Shown: positions 12,443 through 25,569, numbered from the stretch's first letter. The stretch is DNA of 64,000 nt from Morella rubra (GCA_003952965.2 CM025852.1:18482272-18546271); one strand, 5' to 3'. Notes: generated by a model from the letters alone, not told the origin. Numbers and translations are program-made.

Positions 12443-13048
12443 CTAATCCAACTCTCTAGTAATCCCCAACTTTCTTACCAACCCCCCAGTATCAGGACTC
12501 CCTATCTTATCCAACTCGTCCAACAAGGATAGCTCTGACAGCAATGCTGACTTACAAGAACTAAGATCACCAAACACTTCCTTATTCCAAACTTTTAAAT
12601 CATGTTTCAGAGCCCGCAACTTCAAATTAAACACATAACTAGGAGACCCTGAAAAATTATAACTCTTCCACCACTCCATGATACGATCCACAAACCCCTC
12701 CACTTTCAACCATATATTCTCAAATCTTAATGGCTTATTCCCATCCCCAAATGAACCACTTTCCAACATAATTCTTGGAAACCTGTCAATCTTGGACCAA
12801 GATTGCGAAGCACGATTATTAGACCACGTGAACAAACCACCTAACAACGGAGGATCCACCAACCCAAGCTCAAAGAGAAAATTAGAAAAAACATTCATAG
12901 CTTTGACGAAGCCTCCCGACCCCGATCTCTCACCAGGGAAACGAGTGACATTGAAATCACCAGCAATACACCATGGAAGATTCCACCAAGAGAAAACACC
13001 CGCCAACTCATCCCACAATAGACTTCTAGTATTGTCATCATTTGGATC
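12443..13048 (-). pseudogene. LINE endonuclease (AP-like) C-terminal fragment
   Basis: The frame carries WCIAGDFNVTRFPGERSG, then FSNFLFELGLVDPPLLGGLF and TWSNN, the conserved closing motifs of the apurinic-type endonuclease of plant L1 elements. The upstream part, with the remaining catalytic residues, is missing because the element is 5'-truncated at about 13048. The linker to the reverse transcriptase follows and is interrupted near 12440. Confidence 0.85.
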
Positions 13049-13049
13049 A

Positions 13050-13880
13050 TGTTGTGTACTTGTGCCTTAACGAGTCATTTGGTGATGATATTTTTAGATC
13101 AAATAATCCAGATAACGTTGGGTCTTGTATATGATCAATGAGCTTGTGTAAATGCTCAACAAGGAATCCACCAGTCTCTTTGTGAGATAGTATTCAGTAT
13201 ATCTGTATAGAGTTGGACTCGAAAAGAAATCACTGGCCAGTGGACTTTGCAAAAATGTTTTTCGAAATTAATATATATTATATATATTATTTGTGAAATT
13301 ATTTTAAAAACATTTTTTAAGAGTCCACGAGTTATGAATTGTGAATTAAGAATTATAAGAGCTAGGGACTTATCAGTGATATTATTCCGATCCTATTAGC
13401 TCATGTGGAATATAGTATGGTGGAAGGATAAATAAACAAATAATTGTTAGTAAAAGGGTTTCACAAAAATAGTCTCATTATCTCGGGACTCAATTGAGAT
13501 ATGTTAATGGACATGATCACAATTTGTAGAAGCCCATAAATTCGGATACAGAATATAAGGGAGTTAAATGAAAAAAAAGTTTTTCATGATGATCCTACGA
13601 CTGAGATTTGAGATCCTTAAAGATCTTACGCATAAGCACATGAGAGGTTCTGAGTAAGTAATTATAAATAGCTCAGAATTTTATTTGAGAGAAAAAAAGT
13701 TATTTTTTATAAAAATAATTTTCTCTTTAAAATTCTCTCTATTTCTCTTTTAAAAATTATGCGCGTGAATTCGGATGAGAAAGAACGATTGACGAACTGA
13801 ATTTCATCTATTATGATTTTTTTTCGTCCGCGCAAACTTATAAAAGGAGACGAAGATAGAGACGCCTCTAGGTAGAGAAG
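13050..13880 (+). repeat. LTR-like repeat with a TATA region
   Basis: About 13050-13640 is the inverted, diverged relative of 8580-9130. Downstream is a promoter-like ATTATAAATAGCTCAG at about 13661-13676, followed by a pyrimidine- and A-rich leader, as in an LTR. The left edge abuts the truncated 5' end of the LINE, and the right edge meets the duplicated spacer at about 13885. Neither terminal dinucleotides nor a TSD could be assigned. Confidence 0.5.
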
Positions 13881-13884
13881 TGGT

Positions 13885-15240
13885 GATTGATTGCTTTACC
13901 AGATTATTTTAGTATATCTGTATTAAATGGGTTACCGGTTGCCTGTATATATAAGTGCCTTCAATAATTGTTCATAGACTGTGGTGATCAGGTATAGCAG
14001 CTGTGTAGGCGTCAGAGATAACGTTTGAAAATTAGCATTTATATACAAGTACTGATCATCTACCTACTCAATTGATATATAGGCAGCATTTATTGCACAG
14101 AACACGCGCAGACATGATGGATGTATATATATTATATGCGGGAATATCTTGAATATACAGGAATAGGATGAATATCCAAGATTGAGACGAACTGCCATGC
14201 GAACAACCAAACCAAACGGCTTACCATGAGAGTGGTAATCCAATTGCTTCGAGTGTCTGAAAAGGGCCAATCAAGGGCCGGTGAGAAAACTAAAGATATG
14301 GATCGAACTTTTTGCCTTCAAAATTAATTATACTTTTGTGGGGACGTGATGTCTCATGATTAATAGTTTTGGTTTAATCCTAACATTCACAGATGAGTGG
14401 ACATTATTGTAGTTACACTAAGAAAGAGTAGGTTATTGCCCCTAGCCTCTACCTTATTCTTCTTATAAAAAAAAAGAAATGAGCACCAAACGAGCGCATA
14501 AGACCATTTCCTTAATAAGTTGATTAATAGCACTTAGCCATTTGTAAAATTGGCAGAAATTCTTTTTTCCCTTTGTTTTTTTTGGTGAAAGAAACATATT
14601 ATAAATAAGAAGCGAACAAGCGAACACAACAACATCAACAACCACAGGGCTACAACAACTAGTAGCACCCATGGGAAAATGTTAGACAAGGTTTCGGGGT
14701 CCAAAGGGAAAGAAGAGAAAGCTGGTCACAAGGTTTGATTACGACAAGTGGTACAAATCCAATTCACACCCTACTAAAAAAATTTTAATTGATTTTTCTA
14801 ATGTCGTGTTTGTCTAAAGCCACGTCAGAACTGATTCCAGTCCTATTAAGAATATGGTTTATCCAAATTAAGTTTGGGCGCCGAATCTCCTTTCACAAAA
14901 ACGGTGGCGTGTTTGTGATTTATAAATTATTTGCTCCGTATTAATAGTATAATTTGATTATGCATTAATTCGAAGCTAGATCCAAAACAAAATAAAAATC
15001 CCATTTCTGCCTTTCAGGTTAGTACTCTACATGTCAATGAAGACTCTAACCATTATCGCAATTTGTTTAGTAGCAAAATCTCTAGCTATAGCTATGGTTT
15101 TATTAATCGCGAGATAAGTTAGCTTGATGGTTTACATGGAAAGGAATATAATGAAAAATAAAAATAAATAGACTGATCATGATACTCTCTCCAATCGCTT
15201 CTTTGAATTTAGTAAGAGAGATAACATGTGCATTGTGCGA
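13885..15240. repeat. Segmental duplication, unit 1, spacer half
   Basis: Paralogous to 41605-42920. Shared stretches are TTTACCAGATTATT, ATAACGTTTGAAAAT versus ATAACCTCGGAAAAT, AAAACGGTGGCGTGTTTGTG and AAAACAAAATAAAAATCCCA. Part of it is also present at 33614-33913. No ORF is conserved between copies, so this is non-coding flank of the PR-family genes. Confidence 0.8.
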
Positions 15241-16800
15241 GCACCAAATTGAGAATAATTATGATTCAACTTATAAATTGAGAATAATTATGATTAAAAA
15301 TAAGTTGAATTAATAGCATAAAGTGAGGATATTTAAGAACATAAGTAAATTTCTTAGAAATGTAAAAATGTAAAAGTTGTAAGTTTAGCTCCACTTTTTT
15401 TTTTTTGATAACCCCAAGGTCGGGCCACAATTAGAGATGAAAAATTGGAATCACTCGGCTAGTTTGACGGGAATTAAATAAATGTATAACTAAATATAGC
15501 AAAAACTGAAATCAACAAATGTTAGGGTAATGGCCTATATCTTTATGGATCCGTCTGATTCTCTAGATCTCCAATGGGTAAGGGGATCATCATGGTTGCA
15601 CCTTGATAAAAGATTCCCACGCTTGATCTCCCTCCCTATCTGTTTTTGGTCTGGAAAACAGAAAAAGATCACAAGAAAAAGGCCAGGCATCAAGGTTTAG
15701 GAATTAAGGCAGTCTGATTTGTTCTGGAGACCATAGAGAGTTAAACTGGCTAGGGTCCTGGCTCTTGGCAATGGCTGAAATTAAGAAAAGATGAAAAGGG
15801 CAGCTGGAGTAGGTGAAATCCAGACGGCCTGGGCCAAAAAGTCGCCGTGGCGGTTGGCATGCATAATTTGCATGGTTAGTTTCCCGTCATGAGTTGGTAT
15901 CAATATTAATAACAGTGGCCCATATATTAATTAGAAGCCACGTGCGAATTGATTGAGGCATGATGATCCCCTCATTCAAAATCGTCTTTTTTTTTCTCTC
16001 TTAATTATGTTATAGAAAATATGCTTTGCATGGCTCCATTTTTTCTTTTTCTTTTTTCACATTAAAACTGTGCAAAAGAGAAAGTAGTACAGGAAATACA
16101 CATCACCCAAAAAACTTAAAGCACATTTAAGTGGGCCACAGATCGTTAGCATCCCGGGGCACCCAGCTAAAGATCTAAGAAGAGTGGAGCAAAACTATTC
16201 TTCGAAGGTGCTGAACATCTTGTTCAATAATCCAATCAGATGGGCAGTAACAAAATCAGGACCCAATTTAAAGTTGGGCGAACTCTTAAAGCGAAATTAC
16301 CAAAAAAAAAAAAAATTATACGTAATGTAAAAAGTATCTTAGAGTTAAAATATGAAAAATTAAGGACTACATTCATACCCACATCCATCAATAAACTCAG
16401 TAGTGAGAAACCTATGTCAGCACTTGACTACTCTCAGTAGCATTTCCCATGCTTCTTGTTTTCATGTCTAACATGCAATTGAAGTGCTTAGGATGCCATT
16501 TGCAATTGAAATGACATCACTAGATGGGACAAGATGTTAAGCATTGACAAGAAAAATCCATTCCATTGTATCTTAGAATCTCTGGAAAAGTAAAAACCTA
16601 ATAATTGATCCTTCGCCCTTATTTTTGATCGTCGAGATTGATCTCCCACCCACTTTCTTCTACTCACATGCCAAGTAATTGCAGCTGCATAATACATTCA
16701 GCTCGATCATGGTTCGCAATACAAACTAGAATCATGAATTTCAATAGCTAATGAAAACAATAATTACAAAAGAAGAAAAATAAACTGATAATCTTGTGTT
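15241..16800. other. Intergenic DNA without a recognised gene
   Basis: Several poly(A)/poly(T) runs and short chance ORFs; nothing has family resemblance or splice-consistent structure. Confidence 0.55.
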
Positions 16801-16814
16801 TTGTTTTACAAGTA

Positions 16815-17051
16815 TTACAAAACATCACCTACCACAAGATTACCTAGATCAAGGGACCTACCATGATTGACATATACGGAAGGGCTCAGATCTTTTTCTA
16901 CCCACTGTTTTGCGGTATCAGTCGATGTAGAATGCTCTAAAGGTTGCTTGCGGTTGCAATAGAAACTTCCTGTACTGAGATCTGTTGTCTCTGAAAGTGA
17001 ATGATCATTCCCTTTTGCAATGACACAATAGTTGTTGGCAAGATCAATTCC
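16815..17051 (-). pseudogene. Possible terminal exon of an unidentified gene
   Basis: An open frame of 78 codons plus stop with natural-looking, non-repetitive amino-acid composition (for example TDLSTGSFYCNRKQPLEHST and EKDLSPSVYVNHGRSLDLG). A stop codon lies just upstream in the same frame, so any full gene would need a splice acceptor near 17050. I do not recognise the family, and it may be chance. It is recorded because it is denser in coding-like sequence than its surroundings. Confidence 0.25.
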
Positions 17052-18530
17052 TTTTCAAATGTCATCATAAGGGTTTATTAACAGACATGGTCACATGGAA
17101 TACAGCAAGGTGATGAAAACAACAACTGCTCTACATAAAGTAGCTCTTTTGCACTATATACAGGTAAAGAAAGGAAATATTGAAGGCAAACAAAATGATC
17201 TTTACATCAAACCAATACATATTCATTAACAATTTGCATCCATATTATTTGAAGTAATTTAACCTGCTTAGAAAAATTGATGGATTCTCACAAGATAAGA
17301 GTCAAAGTTCAGTTAGCATCGTAAATAATGCAAGGGGTAATGTCATTGTTTGCCTCTTAACTATGTGCTAATTGCAATTGCGCTCTCTAACTATCAAAAT
17401 TGTGATTTACGTCTTTTAAGTTTCAGGCATTCTCAATGTTCGCCTCCTATCCAATTTCTCGTTAAATGTCATGGAATTCGGCATCACGTGCGTCGCACAT
17501 GCATGCGTTAAGCCCACCTGTCTTTCCCGAAATACCTTCGTAAGTGAGAGCCAAATGACTCATGTCTACCCTTGACAACCCCGACTACCCTAACCCATTT
17601 TTTTGCCATCATTTTACCTCACTCACTCGAAAGCCTTGTGTGTGAACCCTAACCTAGAAATCATCTCTGATCAGTTACCGCTCAAAGTTGGACCATTTGT
17701 TTCATTGAACCCAATCGTCATTAAACCACCATTGACCCCTGATATGCTGATTTGGAGTGCATTTTCAATGAAGCCCTAGAGGAGGAGGACGCTGGAGATT
17801 TTGAAGCATATACAATATACCTCAATCATGGTTGAATCCACTGCTTATTTTCTGTTCCTCATCTTGCTTTGATTATTCTTATGCAGTTGATTAGACTGAA
17901 TGAAGATAGGAACCAACTTTGGATTTTCTGAGTGCTTGTCGAGTGTGCCTTACTTGAACCTTTGATTGCTCATATGAGGTTCTCACCCTTGATTGTGATG
18001 TAGTATTAAAAAATCAACTATTTTATTCTTGTTTATAATGGTGGCCGACAAGTTGTGATCCCTTAGTGTTCTCATTATATATTATTGTCGACAAGTTGTG
18101 GTCCCAGAATGTTGTCATAATAGATTATTGTGCCCAAGACATGTGTTAGCAGTTGTCTTTTCGCTTCAACTCTATTCACGTGCAATTAAGACCAATTAAC
18201 CTTTTTCTCTTACTTCATGTAACTTTGTTGTGTCACAAGAAAACAAATAATCTACTATTTTTTGTAACCTCATGTAGCTTTGTTGTTTACATATGTAATA
18301 GTGAATGTGTTTGGTATTACTGAATGTGTTTACCTTTGACTACTTTTTTGTTTTTGAAGATTGTCAACCTATACTCAATTACTTTTTTATTTTTGAACTT
18401 TGTCAACCTTTGCTTAATTTCTTTTATGTTTTTGAACTTTGTTATCAAATGCTTAATTACTTTTCTATGCATACATTAGGGGGAATGTAACTATGCATAA
18501 CAAGCTATTTGACCCTAATTGTCTTTCTTT

Positions 18531-19444
18531 TATAGAGATCGATGGTGTTGTAAAGGAATATAAATACAAGTTCGGTAACATAATATTCTACCAAGAGGCA
18601 AAGAAGAGTCTATCTGAGGGGTTGAAAATAATACCAGGGGATCTTAATGTACTTGACATGGTGGCTGCCCATGTGGGGAAGGAATTAGTTGTCATTTACA
18701 TAGTTGGGTTCTAAAGTGGCCCTGCAGAGGACCTAGTTGTTGATGTTGATGAAGGTAGAGAGAGGTGTCGTTCAGGTATTAGTACGAAATGGTGGAGTGA
18801 TGTTCTAAGTAGTGATGACAACTTGTATGACATCGATGTTAATGACGATGACGAAGTCGTTCGGTCTTTGATCCAAGAGAGTGGGCCTTCTGTAGATATT
18901 GAGAGTGGTGGGATATTTGTTGATATTGGTTTGGGTGGGCAGTCAATTTGATGAAAGTGGGCCATCGAGTATGGGTGGGCAGTCTTTTATAGAGATCGAG
19001 GGTGTTGTAAAAGAATATAAATACAGGTTCAGTAACATAATATTCTACCAAGAGCCAGAGAAGAGTCTATCTGAGGGGTTGAAAATAATACCAGGAGATC
19101 TTAATGTACTTGACATGGTGGCTGTCCATGTGGGGAAGGAATTAGTTGTCATTTACATAGTTGGGTTCTAGAGTGGCCTTGTAGAAGACCTAGTTGTCGA
19201 TGTTGATGAAGGTAGAGAGAGGTGTCGTACTGGCATTGGTACGAAATGGTGGAGTGATGTTCTAAGTAATGATGACAACTTGTATGACATCAATGTTAAT
19301 AACGATGACGAAGTTGTTCGGTCTTTGATCCAAGAGAGTAAGTCTTCTGTAGATATTGAGAGTGGTGGAATATTTGTTGATATTGGTTTGGGTGGGCAGT
19401 CATTTGATAAAAGTAGGCCATCGGGTGTGGGTGGGCAGTCATTT
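18531..19444 (+). repeat. 457-bp tandem duplication inside the MULE
   Basis: The block starting TATAGAGATCGA at 18531 recurs at 18988 with few differences, including the in-frame stop after IVGF in both copies. Near-identity suggests a recent duplication after the ORF had already decayed. Confidence 0.9.
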
Positions 19445-19490
19445 GAAGAAGGTGGCCCATCGGGTGTGGGTGAGACTTCATTTGAAGAAG
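19391..19490 (+). repeat. 39-bp short tandem repeat, about 2.6 copies
   Basis: Units begin at 19391, 19430 and 19469 with GGTGGGCAGTCATTTGA or a variant. They encode a repeating GGQSF-type peptide in the MULE frame. An earlier copy of the unit sits near the end of the first 457-bp repeat. Confidence 0.85.
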
Positions 19491-20700
19491 AGCCTTATGA
19501 TGACATTGATGCTGCACACGTGGGTTTGCTCCCATGATGACATTGATCCTACAATGGATAAAAGGGATGACATTGAAAACGATAAGCTATTTATTTTTTC
19601 CCCATTATAAACTTATTACATTGTAATTACTGATTAGGGAGCTACTAATTGTGCCGTTCTGGCTAATTTCATTGCTATAGGTTAATTTTTTTTGATATTA
19701 CGGGGTTTGTTATCCTCATATCTCCACCAGTTAGTGAAGATGACGTGGACCACCCTCCCGCAATGCCCCAGCAGCACCGTTCGATAGTGGACTCACACCT
19801 TCCGAGAGTAGTCCAACTACTGGCACTGTAAGACAGGTGAAAATTTTAATCTCATTGTTGACATACCACATGTGAGTTTATTACGCATCACTAACATATG
19901 TCAATGTTGCAGCCATCGATTCGATGAACATTAGAGTTGGCAGATGAAGCAACACCCTCACAGTCCACTGTCGAGGGATGATCTCTACCGGTAATGACAA
20001 ACAACACAATTAGTATTTGTCATGAAAATTTTGAATATTCATTACTCTGATTGATGATGCAGCTTACTTGGAGCCGGAGACTATCATAACTCATACCAAA
20101 GTTCACATCAGACGGGGCTATACCATCAAGGCAAAAAGTAAGCACATTTAGCAATTCTGGCTTATAGTATAATATATGTTGCCTAATGCACAATTTTTCA
20201 TGATTTCAGAAATCGAAGAAGAAAGGGGCTCGAGCTTAGGTTCAGTATAAAGAGCCTTCAGATGTGGTAGAGCCCCTTACTATGGAAGAAGCTAAGACAC
20301 GCCCCATTAGGAGGTCTTCAACACAGCCACCGTCGATGACCAATAGGCTGAAAAGCACGATGATTGCTGCCTGTATACGGATGTATAGATCTTCAAGGTT
20401 GCATGGGGGAGTGGGTCACAAGTTGGCTGTAGTAGCAGACCACCTATAGTGATTGACCTAATTGCTCCAGAATCTGGACCAGGAGTTAGATGCTCTTGGG
20501 GGCCGCTTGGTATCGGTGGTGTGCAGTTCAGAGTATCAGACCACCCTACAGGCTATGGATTGCGCGAAAAGGGGAAGGCTCCAACTTAAGATAGATTGGT
20601 GGCAAAGGATAAAGGAAAGAAACCCCGATGACAGCTGTACTGTTAGGAATGTTGTTGAAGGAAGTGTAATCTGTTTGTAGATGCTTTTGGTACATTTTGT

Positions 20701-22584
20701 TTTGATGTGGTTGTTGGTATTTAGAATGTCTTGAGACATGTGGTTGTTGCTTTGGTTGCTGTAATGGTGATGGGAACGAACATATTATTGTCTCTTTTGT
20801 GGGGTGTGTTATATATTGTATGATATCTGCTCAACTTCATTTTAGACAACAACTATAGTGTTGGAAAGTGGCATCTGACATTCTAAAGTTGGACAGCAGC
20901 TGTTTTGTTTGAAAGTTGCATGTGCTTTTCATTTTGGACAGCCACTATTTTATTAACTTGTACTGGAATATAAGCAGGTGATTTGGAGTATTTATATTGT
21001 CTTGTAATGAAAGTATTAGTGGAATATGAGTTGGAATATAATGTCCATTTTTTGGTTTACTCATATGTGTAATTAATTTCGTGCATAGTTTCAAATAATG
21101 GCACATGAAGGAAATAAGCACAACCGGCAATTCAATGAACATAAAGAAAGTAAACATCCTTACAATAATACAATACAACTACAAATAGACTGTACAGTCA
21201 CGAAATAAGTGACCAATGAGCCGACAAAAAAACACCGTGCTGGTAACAATGTGCCTCGAAAGATGATTTAGAAGAGTACAGAGACATCTCATGCGTGTAA
21301 CATGTGCCTGAAATAACTACACAGTCTAAAACTATATAGTTGGGTAACCAAAACTCCACTAGCTGAAAACCAATGCACTCTTATAACACATATTCTGGAC
21401 CTCGGCCTTCTTTCTCTCTAGTTGAATCTCACACTGATGTTTCGCAATCATGGCCTCAATTTTGGTTCGTTGTTCATTAGTCATTGCCTCAACGGCTAAT
21501 TAGTGTTGTGAAGCCATGACATCGATCTCCTCTCAACGTTTAAAAAACTAACAATAGAAAATTTAAAACTATCTGTCCAGATAGCTTCAAACTGTTCTGG
21601 GGTGCCGTGGGGAAGAAGACTGATTCGACTTAACCATGGCCAACCTCTCTCCCACCTCCAAAACTCTTCCAAACCAACACCCAACAACACAAAATTATAG
21701 CCTAAACAATCCTACAACATTAGGCAATCCATATCAATACAAATATCGGCCATCAAACAACTGTAATGGCCGAAAATCTTTCATGAAAATTTCTACATAA
21801 ATAACTTAAAAAACACGATTTTTATGCCATAAAACCGAATAAAAACATGAGAAACGTACCTAGATACGAAGAACTCTGCAAAATAGGACAAAAAAGTAAG
21901 ATTGTTGGATGAAAAACGTGAATGTAGGTCTAAGAAAGGAGAGAAAATGGTGTAAAAGCTGCCAGTGTAAAACGTTGTTCAAATGGCTTCTGATCGTCTT
22001 TAAAATCCGTCCACATCGTTTGGATGGGCCGTTCATGCCGTGCAGAAGTTTCTGTCCTCCACGTGGACCAATCAAATTCCTACACATTAAATTGCAAATC
22101 GTGAACGGTTAGTAAAATCTTCTCGAAATGATGGCCTTCGGATGGAATGAGTAAGTGCGGACAATTACGAGAGGGCAGACATCTGAAACATGCAACATGG
22201 AATACTACCATTAGCTGAAATTATAGCCATACGCTTTTGGACAGAGGGGAACTATGCGGACGTGCACAGCTGTTCTCCACGGTCGTCTAAAATAAACAAG
22301 TGGCAATCATGCGCGGACTGTCCCAAACATTCAGATGTTATGATCAAACCGTGCAGACGGGATTGCAGCTTTTGTGACGATCTGACTTCCGTGATTGATG
22401 GATGACAACGGTGTTTTATCACCCAAACCATCTTCGTATATAGTTCGAAGGCTTTTGCAAATGCTGACGAATGTTTTTAATCACAAATATATGATGTGTT
22501 GCCTTTCGTCACCCGTGATTACCATGCGGATGTGTTTTAAGGACGCCTAAATGGTTTTATAATTCCCAACACACCTTATGTAAC
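20701..22584. other. TE-derived DNA with short GC-rich repeated motifs
   Basis: On the minus strand 21380-21640 has a short coding-like piece (ATGGTTAAGTCGAATCAG, then EAMTNEQRTKIEAMIAKH and CEIQLERKKAEVQNMC) broken by stops. Between about 21990 and 22510 motifs such as GTGCGGAC, GTGCAGACG and GGACGTGCACAG recur. These resemble the subterminal motifs at 4430-4880, so this may be a deleted CACTA-type element. No CACTA terminus was found. The right part abuts the endogenous viral sequence. Confidence 0.35.
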
Positions 22585-22602
22585 AGTTTTAAGGATGCCC
22601 AA

Positions 22603-24053
22603 ATGATCAAATTTGTTGGTATTGAGCATTTGATAAAGCCTCCTGCTATTGCAACATCTTTTACTACTCCTCTTTTCATTCCTCATGAATTACCGAAGAT
22701 GGCTCCTTTTACTAAGCATCCTTATAGTGAAAATGACGTTTTACACAAAATAGAGGATATGCTTTCAAAAATTTCTCTAAATTCGTCTGAAAATACAAAT
22801 AAGAATATTCATGTTCTCAATACCACAACTTCTTCTTCTCCTGATACTGAAGACGTTAGTAATATGTCAGATTTAGAAAATCAATTTCAAGATTTAAGTC
22901 TGAATAAAATTGTTAAATCTTCCACTCAAATCCCTTCAAAATATATTTAGGGTACTTCGAGAAATTATTATCCTCGTCCTACACCTCCTGATCTTCAATT
23001 TGAAGGACGTCATCTTACCTCTACCGCTACCTTTGCATTTGACCTTCTTTATGAATGGAATATCAATGGTATTTCGAAATACGAAATTCTTAATATTTTA
23101 CATGAAATGACTATGTATTCAAATGTTTTGAAAAACGCTGACCGTAATGACAATCAAATCGTTCATTGTTTAATTACAAGTTTTACTGGCCAATTAAAAA
23201 ATTGGTGGGCTCATTACTTATCCCAAACTGATAAAAATTCGATTACTTCTGCCTTTAAAGTAGATACTAGTGGTACTCCAGTCCTGCATAATGGTCAACC
23301 ATCCCTGATTCTATTAATGCTCTTCTCTATACTATTACCAAAAATTTTATTGGTGATCCTTCTTCTTATAAAGATCAAACGTCTGATTTTCTTGTTAATT
23401 TGAAATGTCCTACTCTTTCTAATTTTCGTTGGTATAAAGATGTCTTCCTTTCCAAAGTTTTACATCAAGATGATTGTCATCAATCTTATTGGAAAGAAAA
23501 AAATTTTGCTGGTCTTCCTTCCTTATTATTTTGCTCAAAAGGTTCGCCTCAATCTTGCTAATTCTGATGGTCTAATTTCTTATGATATGCTTACTTATGG
23601 TGATATTATTAATATTATTAACAAAACTGGTCTTTGGATTTGTAACGATCTTCGTTTAAATAAGACTTTAGACTTTGATAAGAAAAATAATCGACATGAG
23701 TTAGGATCCTTTTGTGAACAATATGGTTATCCTTCTCTCGTTCCTTCTTTCAAACAAAAAAAACGCTTTCATAAATTTTCTTACAATTCAAACTATTTTT
23801 CTCGTAAATCTTATAAACAAAAGAAACATACTTCTTATAAAACTGATAAACCCTCGCCTTCTTTAAACGATCTTCTTCTACGAAAAAAAGCTTTAAAACA
23901 TCCCCCAAAAATAAATCTGTTTGCTGGAAATGTGGTAAACCAAGCCATTTTGCTTCCCAATGCTTTACCAAAAAACAAATTCAACAACTAGATATTTATT
24001 CGGATCTAAAGGATAAACTTTTTTCTATATTTCTTCAATCTACTCCTCCCTCT
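22603..24053 (+). pseudogene. Pararetroviral coat-protein region, broken
   Basis: The Gag-like helical region (GQLKNWW near 23190-23210) is followed by a lysine-rich basic stretch and a C-X2-C-X4-H-X4-C zinc knuckle at 23922-23963, as in caulimovirid capsid proteins. The frame is broken by an in-frame TAG at 22948-22950 and by frameshifts near 23300, near 23525 and near 23885 (poly-A run). It runs directly into the solo LTR at 24054. The reading frame carrying the zinc knuckle is the one that continues beyond that LTR at 25570. Confidence 0.85.
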
Positions 24054-25564
24054 TGAAAGTCGGAACAACAACCCAAAATGGGGGTGAATTGGGTTTTAAT
24101 AAAATTTAAAAACCTTATTCAAGAAATTAAGTAATATAATGTTAAAGCCAATAACACAACAGTGAGAGATATGAGCAAGTAAAAAGAAGAGATGGAGTTA
24201 AGGAGAAGACACCGTAATTTTAGGTGGTTCGGCTAACTCTTGCCTACGTCCACCCCAAGGCTATTTACTTCCTTGGGCTTCTTTTCACTATTCTTCAAAT
24301 AGCAAACACACCTTAGCTTCTCGGGTGCTAAGGAACCTTTACAAAGCGTTTTTAGAGCTCACGCTTTAACTCTTCTTTGCAAATCCTTAAACCAAAGAAT
24401 TTCTTCTACTCACACGAGTAGGACCAGTGTTTACCCAACACTCACGAGGTTTAAAAATGAATGGGTACAACGAGAAGGACACGGAATAGCTTTTAAAGCC
24501 GAGTATACAAGTATGAAGTACAAGGGAGAGCAAGAAGACAAAAATCACAAAAGAAAGCTAAAGCATTTCAGGGAAAGAGCAAGCTTTCTTGGTTGGTACG
24601 AGCTTCTCTCTTCTTCAAGGCTCTTTCTCTCTCAAGAAGTTAGGTCAGGAAGTAATTTCAAATGCGCGTGCGTTCAAGAGCTGTCGTCTTCTTCTTTGAA
24701 TCTTGTATTTAAGGCGTTTTGACTTCAACGGTCATCTGGTAGGTGAGAATGGCCGTTGGAAAGGTGCTAGTGATTTAAGGAGCCAATTTTGAACGTTCTG
24801 AGAGTGGCATGTGTTGACACATGAATTGTATGTGTTGGCACATCAAAATTTGAACTGCGCTTGGGAGTCAGTGCAATGTGTCGGCACCATGTCTTCTATG
24901 TGTCGACACTTCTTTTTGTCTGGAGTCTCGGGTGTAAGTGCAATGTGTCGAGTGAGTGCCTACTTTCTTTGCAGCCCAGTGTCCCTTGTTCATGATAGAG
25001 TGTGGCTGACAGGGGGGGCATGTAAACGCAAAGAAGAAAAGAAGACAGATGGTGAGTTCGCTTATACACATATGGTAGTGAAGACATAATGATAAATTCG
25101 GACTTGAAGCCAAACCGAAAGAAAAATCTTCAACCAAGCATGTGTTGACACATCACATCAAAATTTGAACTGAAAATTTGGTCAGTGCAATGTGTTATGT
25201 GTCGACAAAAATCTCGGGTGTAAGTGCAATGTGTCGACACTATGTCATATATGTGTCTGTTTTCATCTCTCTGCAATGTGTCGACACTTATGTGTCTGCT
25301 GGAGAGAGTTTTTGTATTTAAAAAGCTTCCAAACCGTTCCAACACATATTTAAACACCTACAAAGAAGAAAATGCTCGTATTAACTTGTGTAGTGATGTT
25401 TCAAAACAGCTTATACACATATGGAGAGAGAAGGCTTCAATCCCTTGAAATATAATGTTGGAAATAGCGGATTGACAGAATAAAATCTAAAGTCTGCAAT
25501 ACTTAGAAACTTTTGTTATCATCAAAATCAAAATTTTGTTTTGCAAAACAACCTTGGGCTAACA
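24054..25564 (-). mobile_element. Solo LTR, copia (Sirevirus-like), TSD CCTCT
   Basis: On the minus strand it begins TGTTAGCCCAAGG and ends GACTTTCA, within an exact 5-bp duplication CCTCT (24049-24053 and 25565-25569). It has a TTTTGATTTTGATGATAACA motif near the start and an AACCCAATTCACCCCC motif near the end, both typical of Sirevirus-lineage LTRs. It matches 51337-52842 over its length. No gag-pol or second LTR is present. The insertion splits the viral coat-protein/protease reading frame. Confidence 0.9.
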
Positions 25565-25569
25565 CCTCT

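Larger units (their letters stand above)
9743..13048 (-). mobile_element. L1-type LINE, 5'-truncated and decayed
   Basis: On the minus strand the order is endonuclease remnant, reverse transcriptase, C-terminal region, then TTACTTATA followed by a 20-base poly(A) (poly(T) at 9743-9762). This is the usual layout and 3' end of plant L1 LINEs. At 3.3 kb it is about half of full length, and the 5' truncation falls within the endonuclease domain. Several frameshifts and stops break the ORF. A 79-bp internal tandem duplication lies at about 10581-10725. I could not find a matching target-site duplication. The poly(A) end abuts the TIR element's right TSD. Confidence 0.9.
17333..20700 (+). mobile_element. 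Decayed MULE derivative without transposase core
   Basis: The left part starts GGGGTAATGTCATTGTTTGC, like the TIR of other Mutator-like elements. The ORFs at 18493-18714 and 18899-19171 carry FIEIDGVVKEYKYKFGN, then KSLSEGLKIIPGDLNVLDMV and GKELVVIYIVGF. This is the N-terminal PB1-like region that precedes the transposase in many plant MULE proteins. The DDE transposase itself is absent. Downstream, 19760-20690 looks like C-terminal coding pieces separated by GT-AG-like introns (for example GTAAGC at 20137 to TTTCAG near 20210). The matching right TIR was not found, so the end is approximate. Confidence 0.6.

Noticed and set aside
12678..13070. 130-codon plus-strand ORF
   Set aside because: Antisense shadow of the LINE endonuclease region.
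14400..14475. Possible second LINE/SINE tail ending TTCTTATAAAAAAAAA
   Set aside because: Too short, no internal promoter boxes and no TSD.
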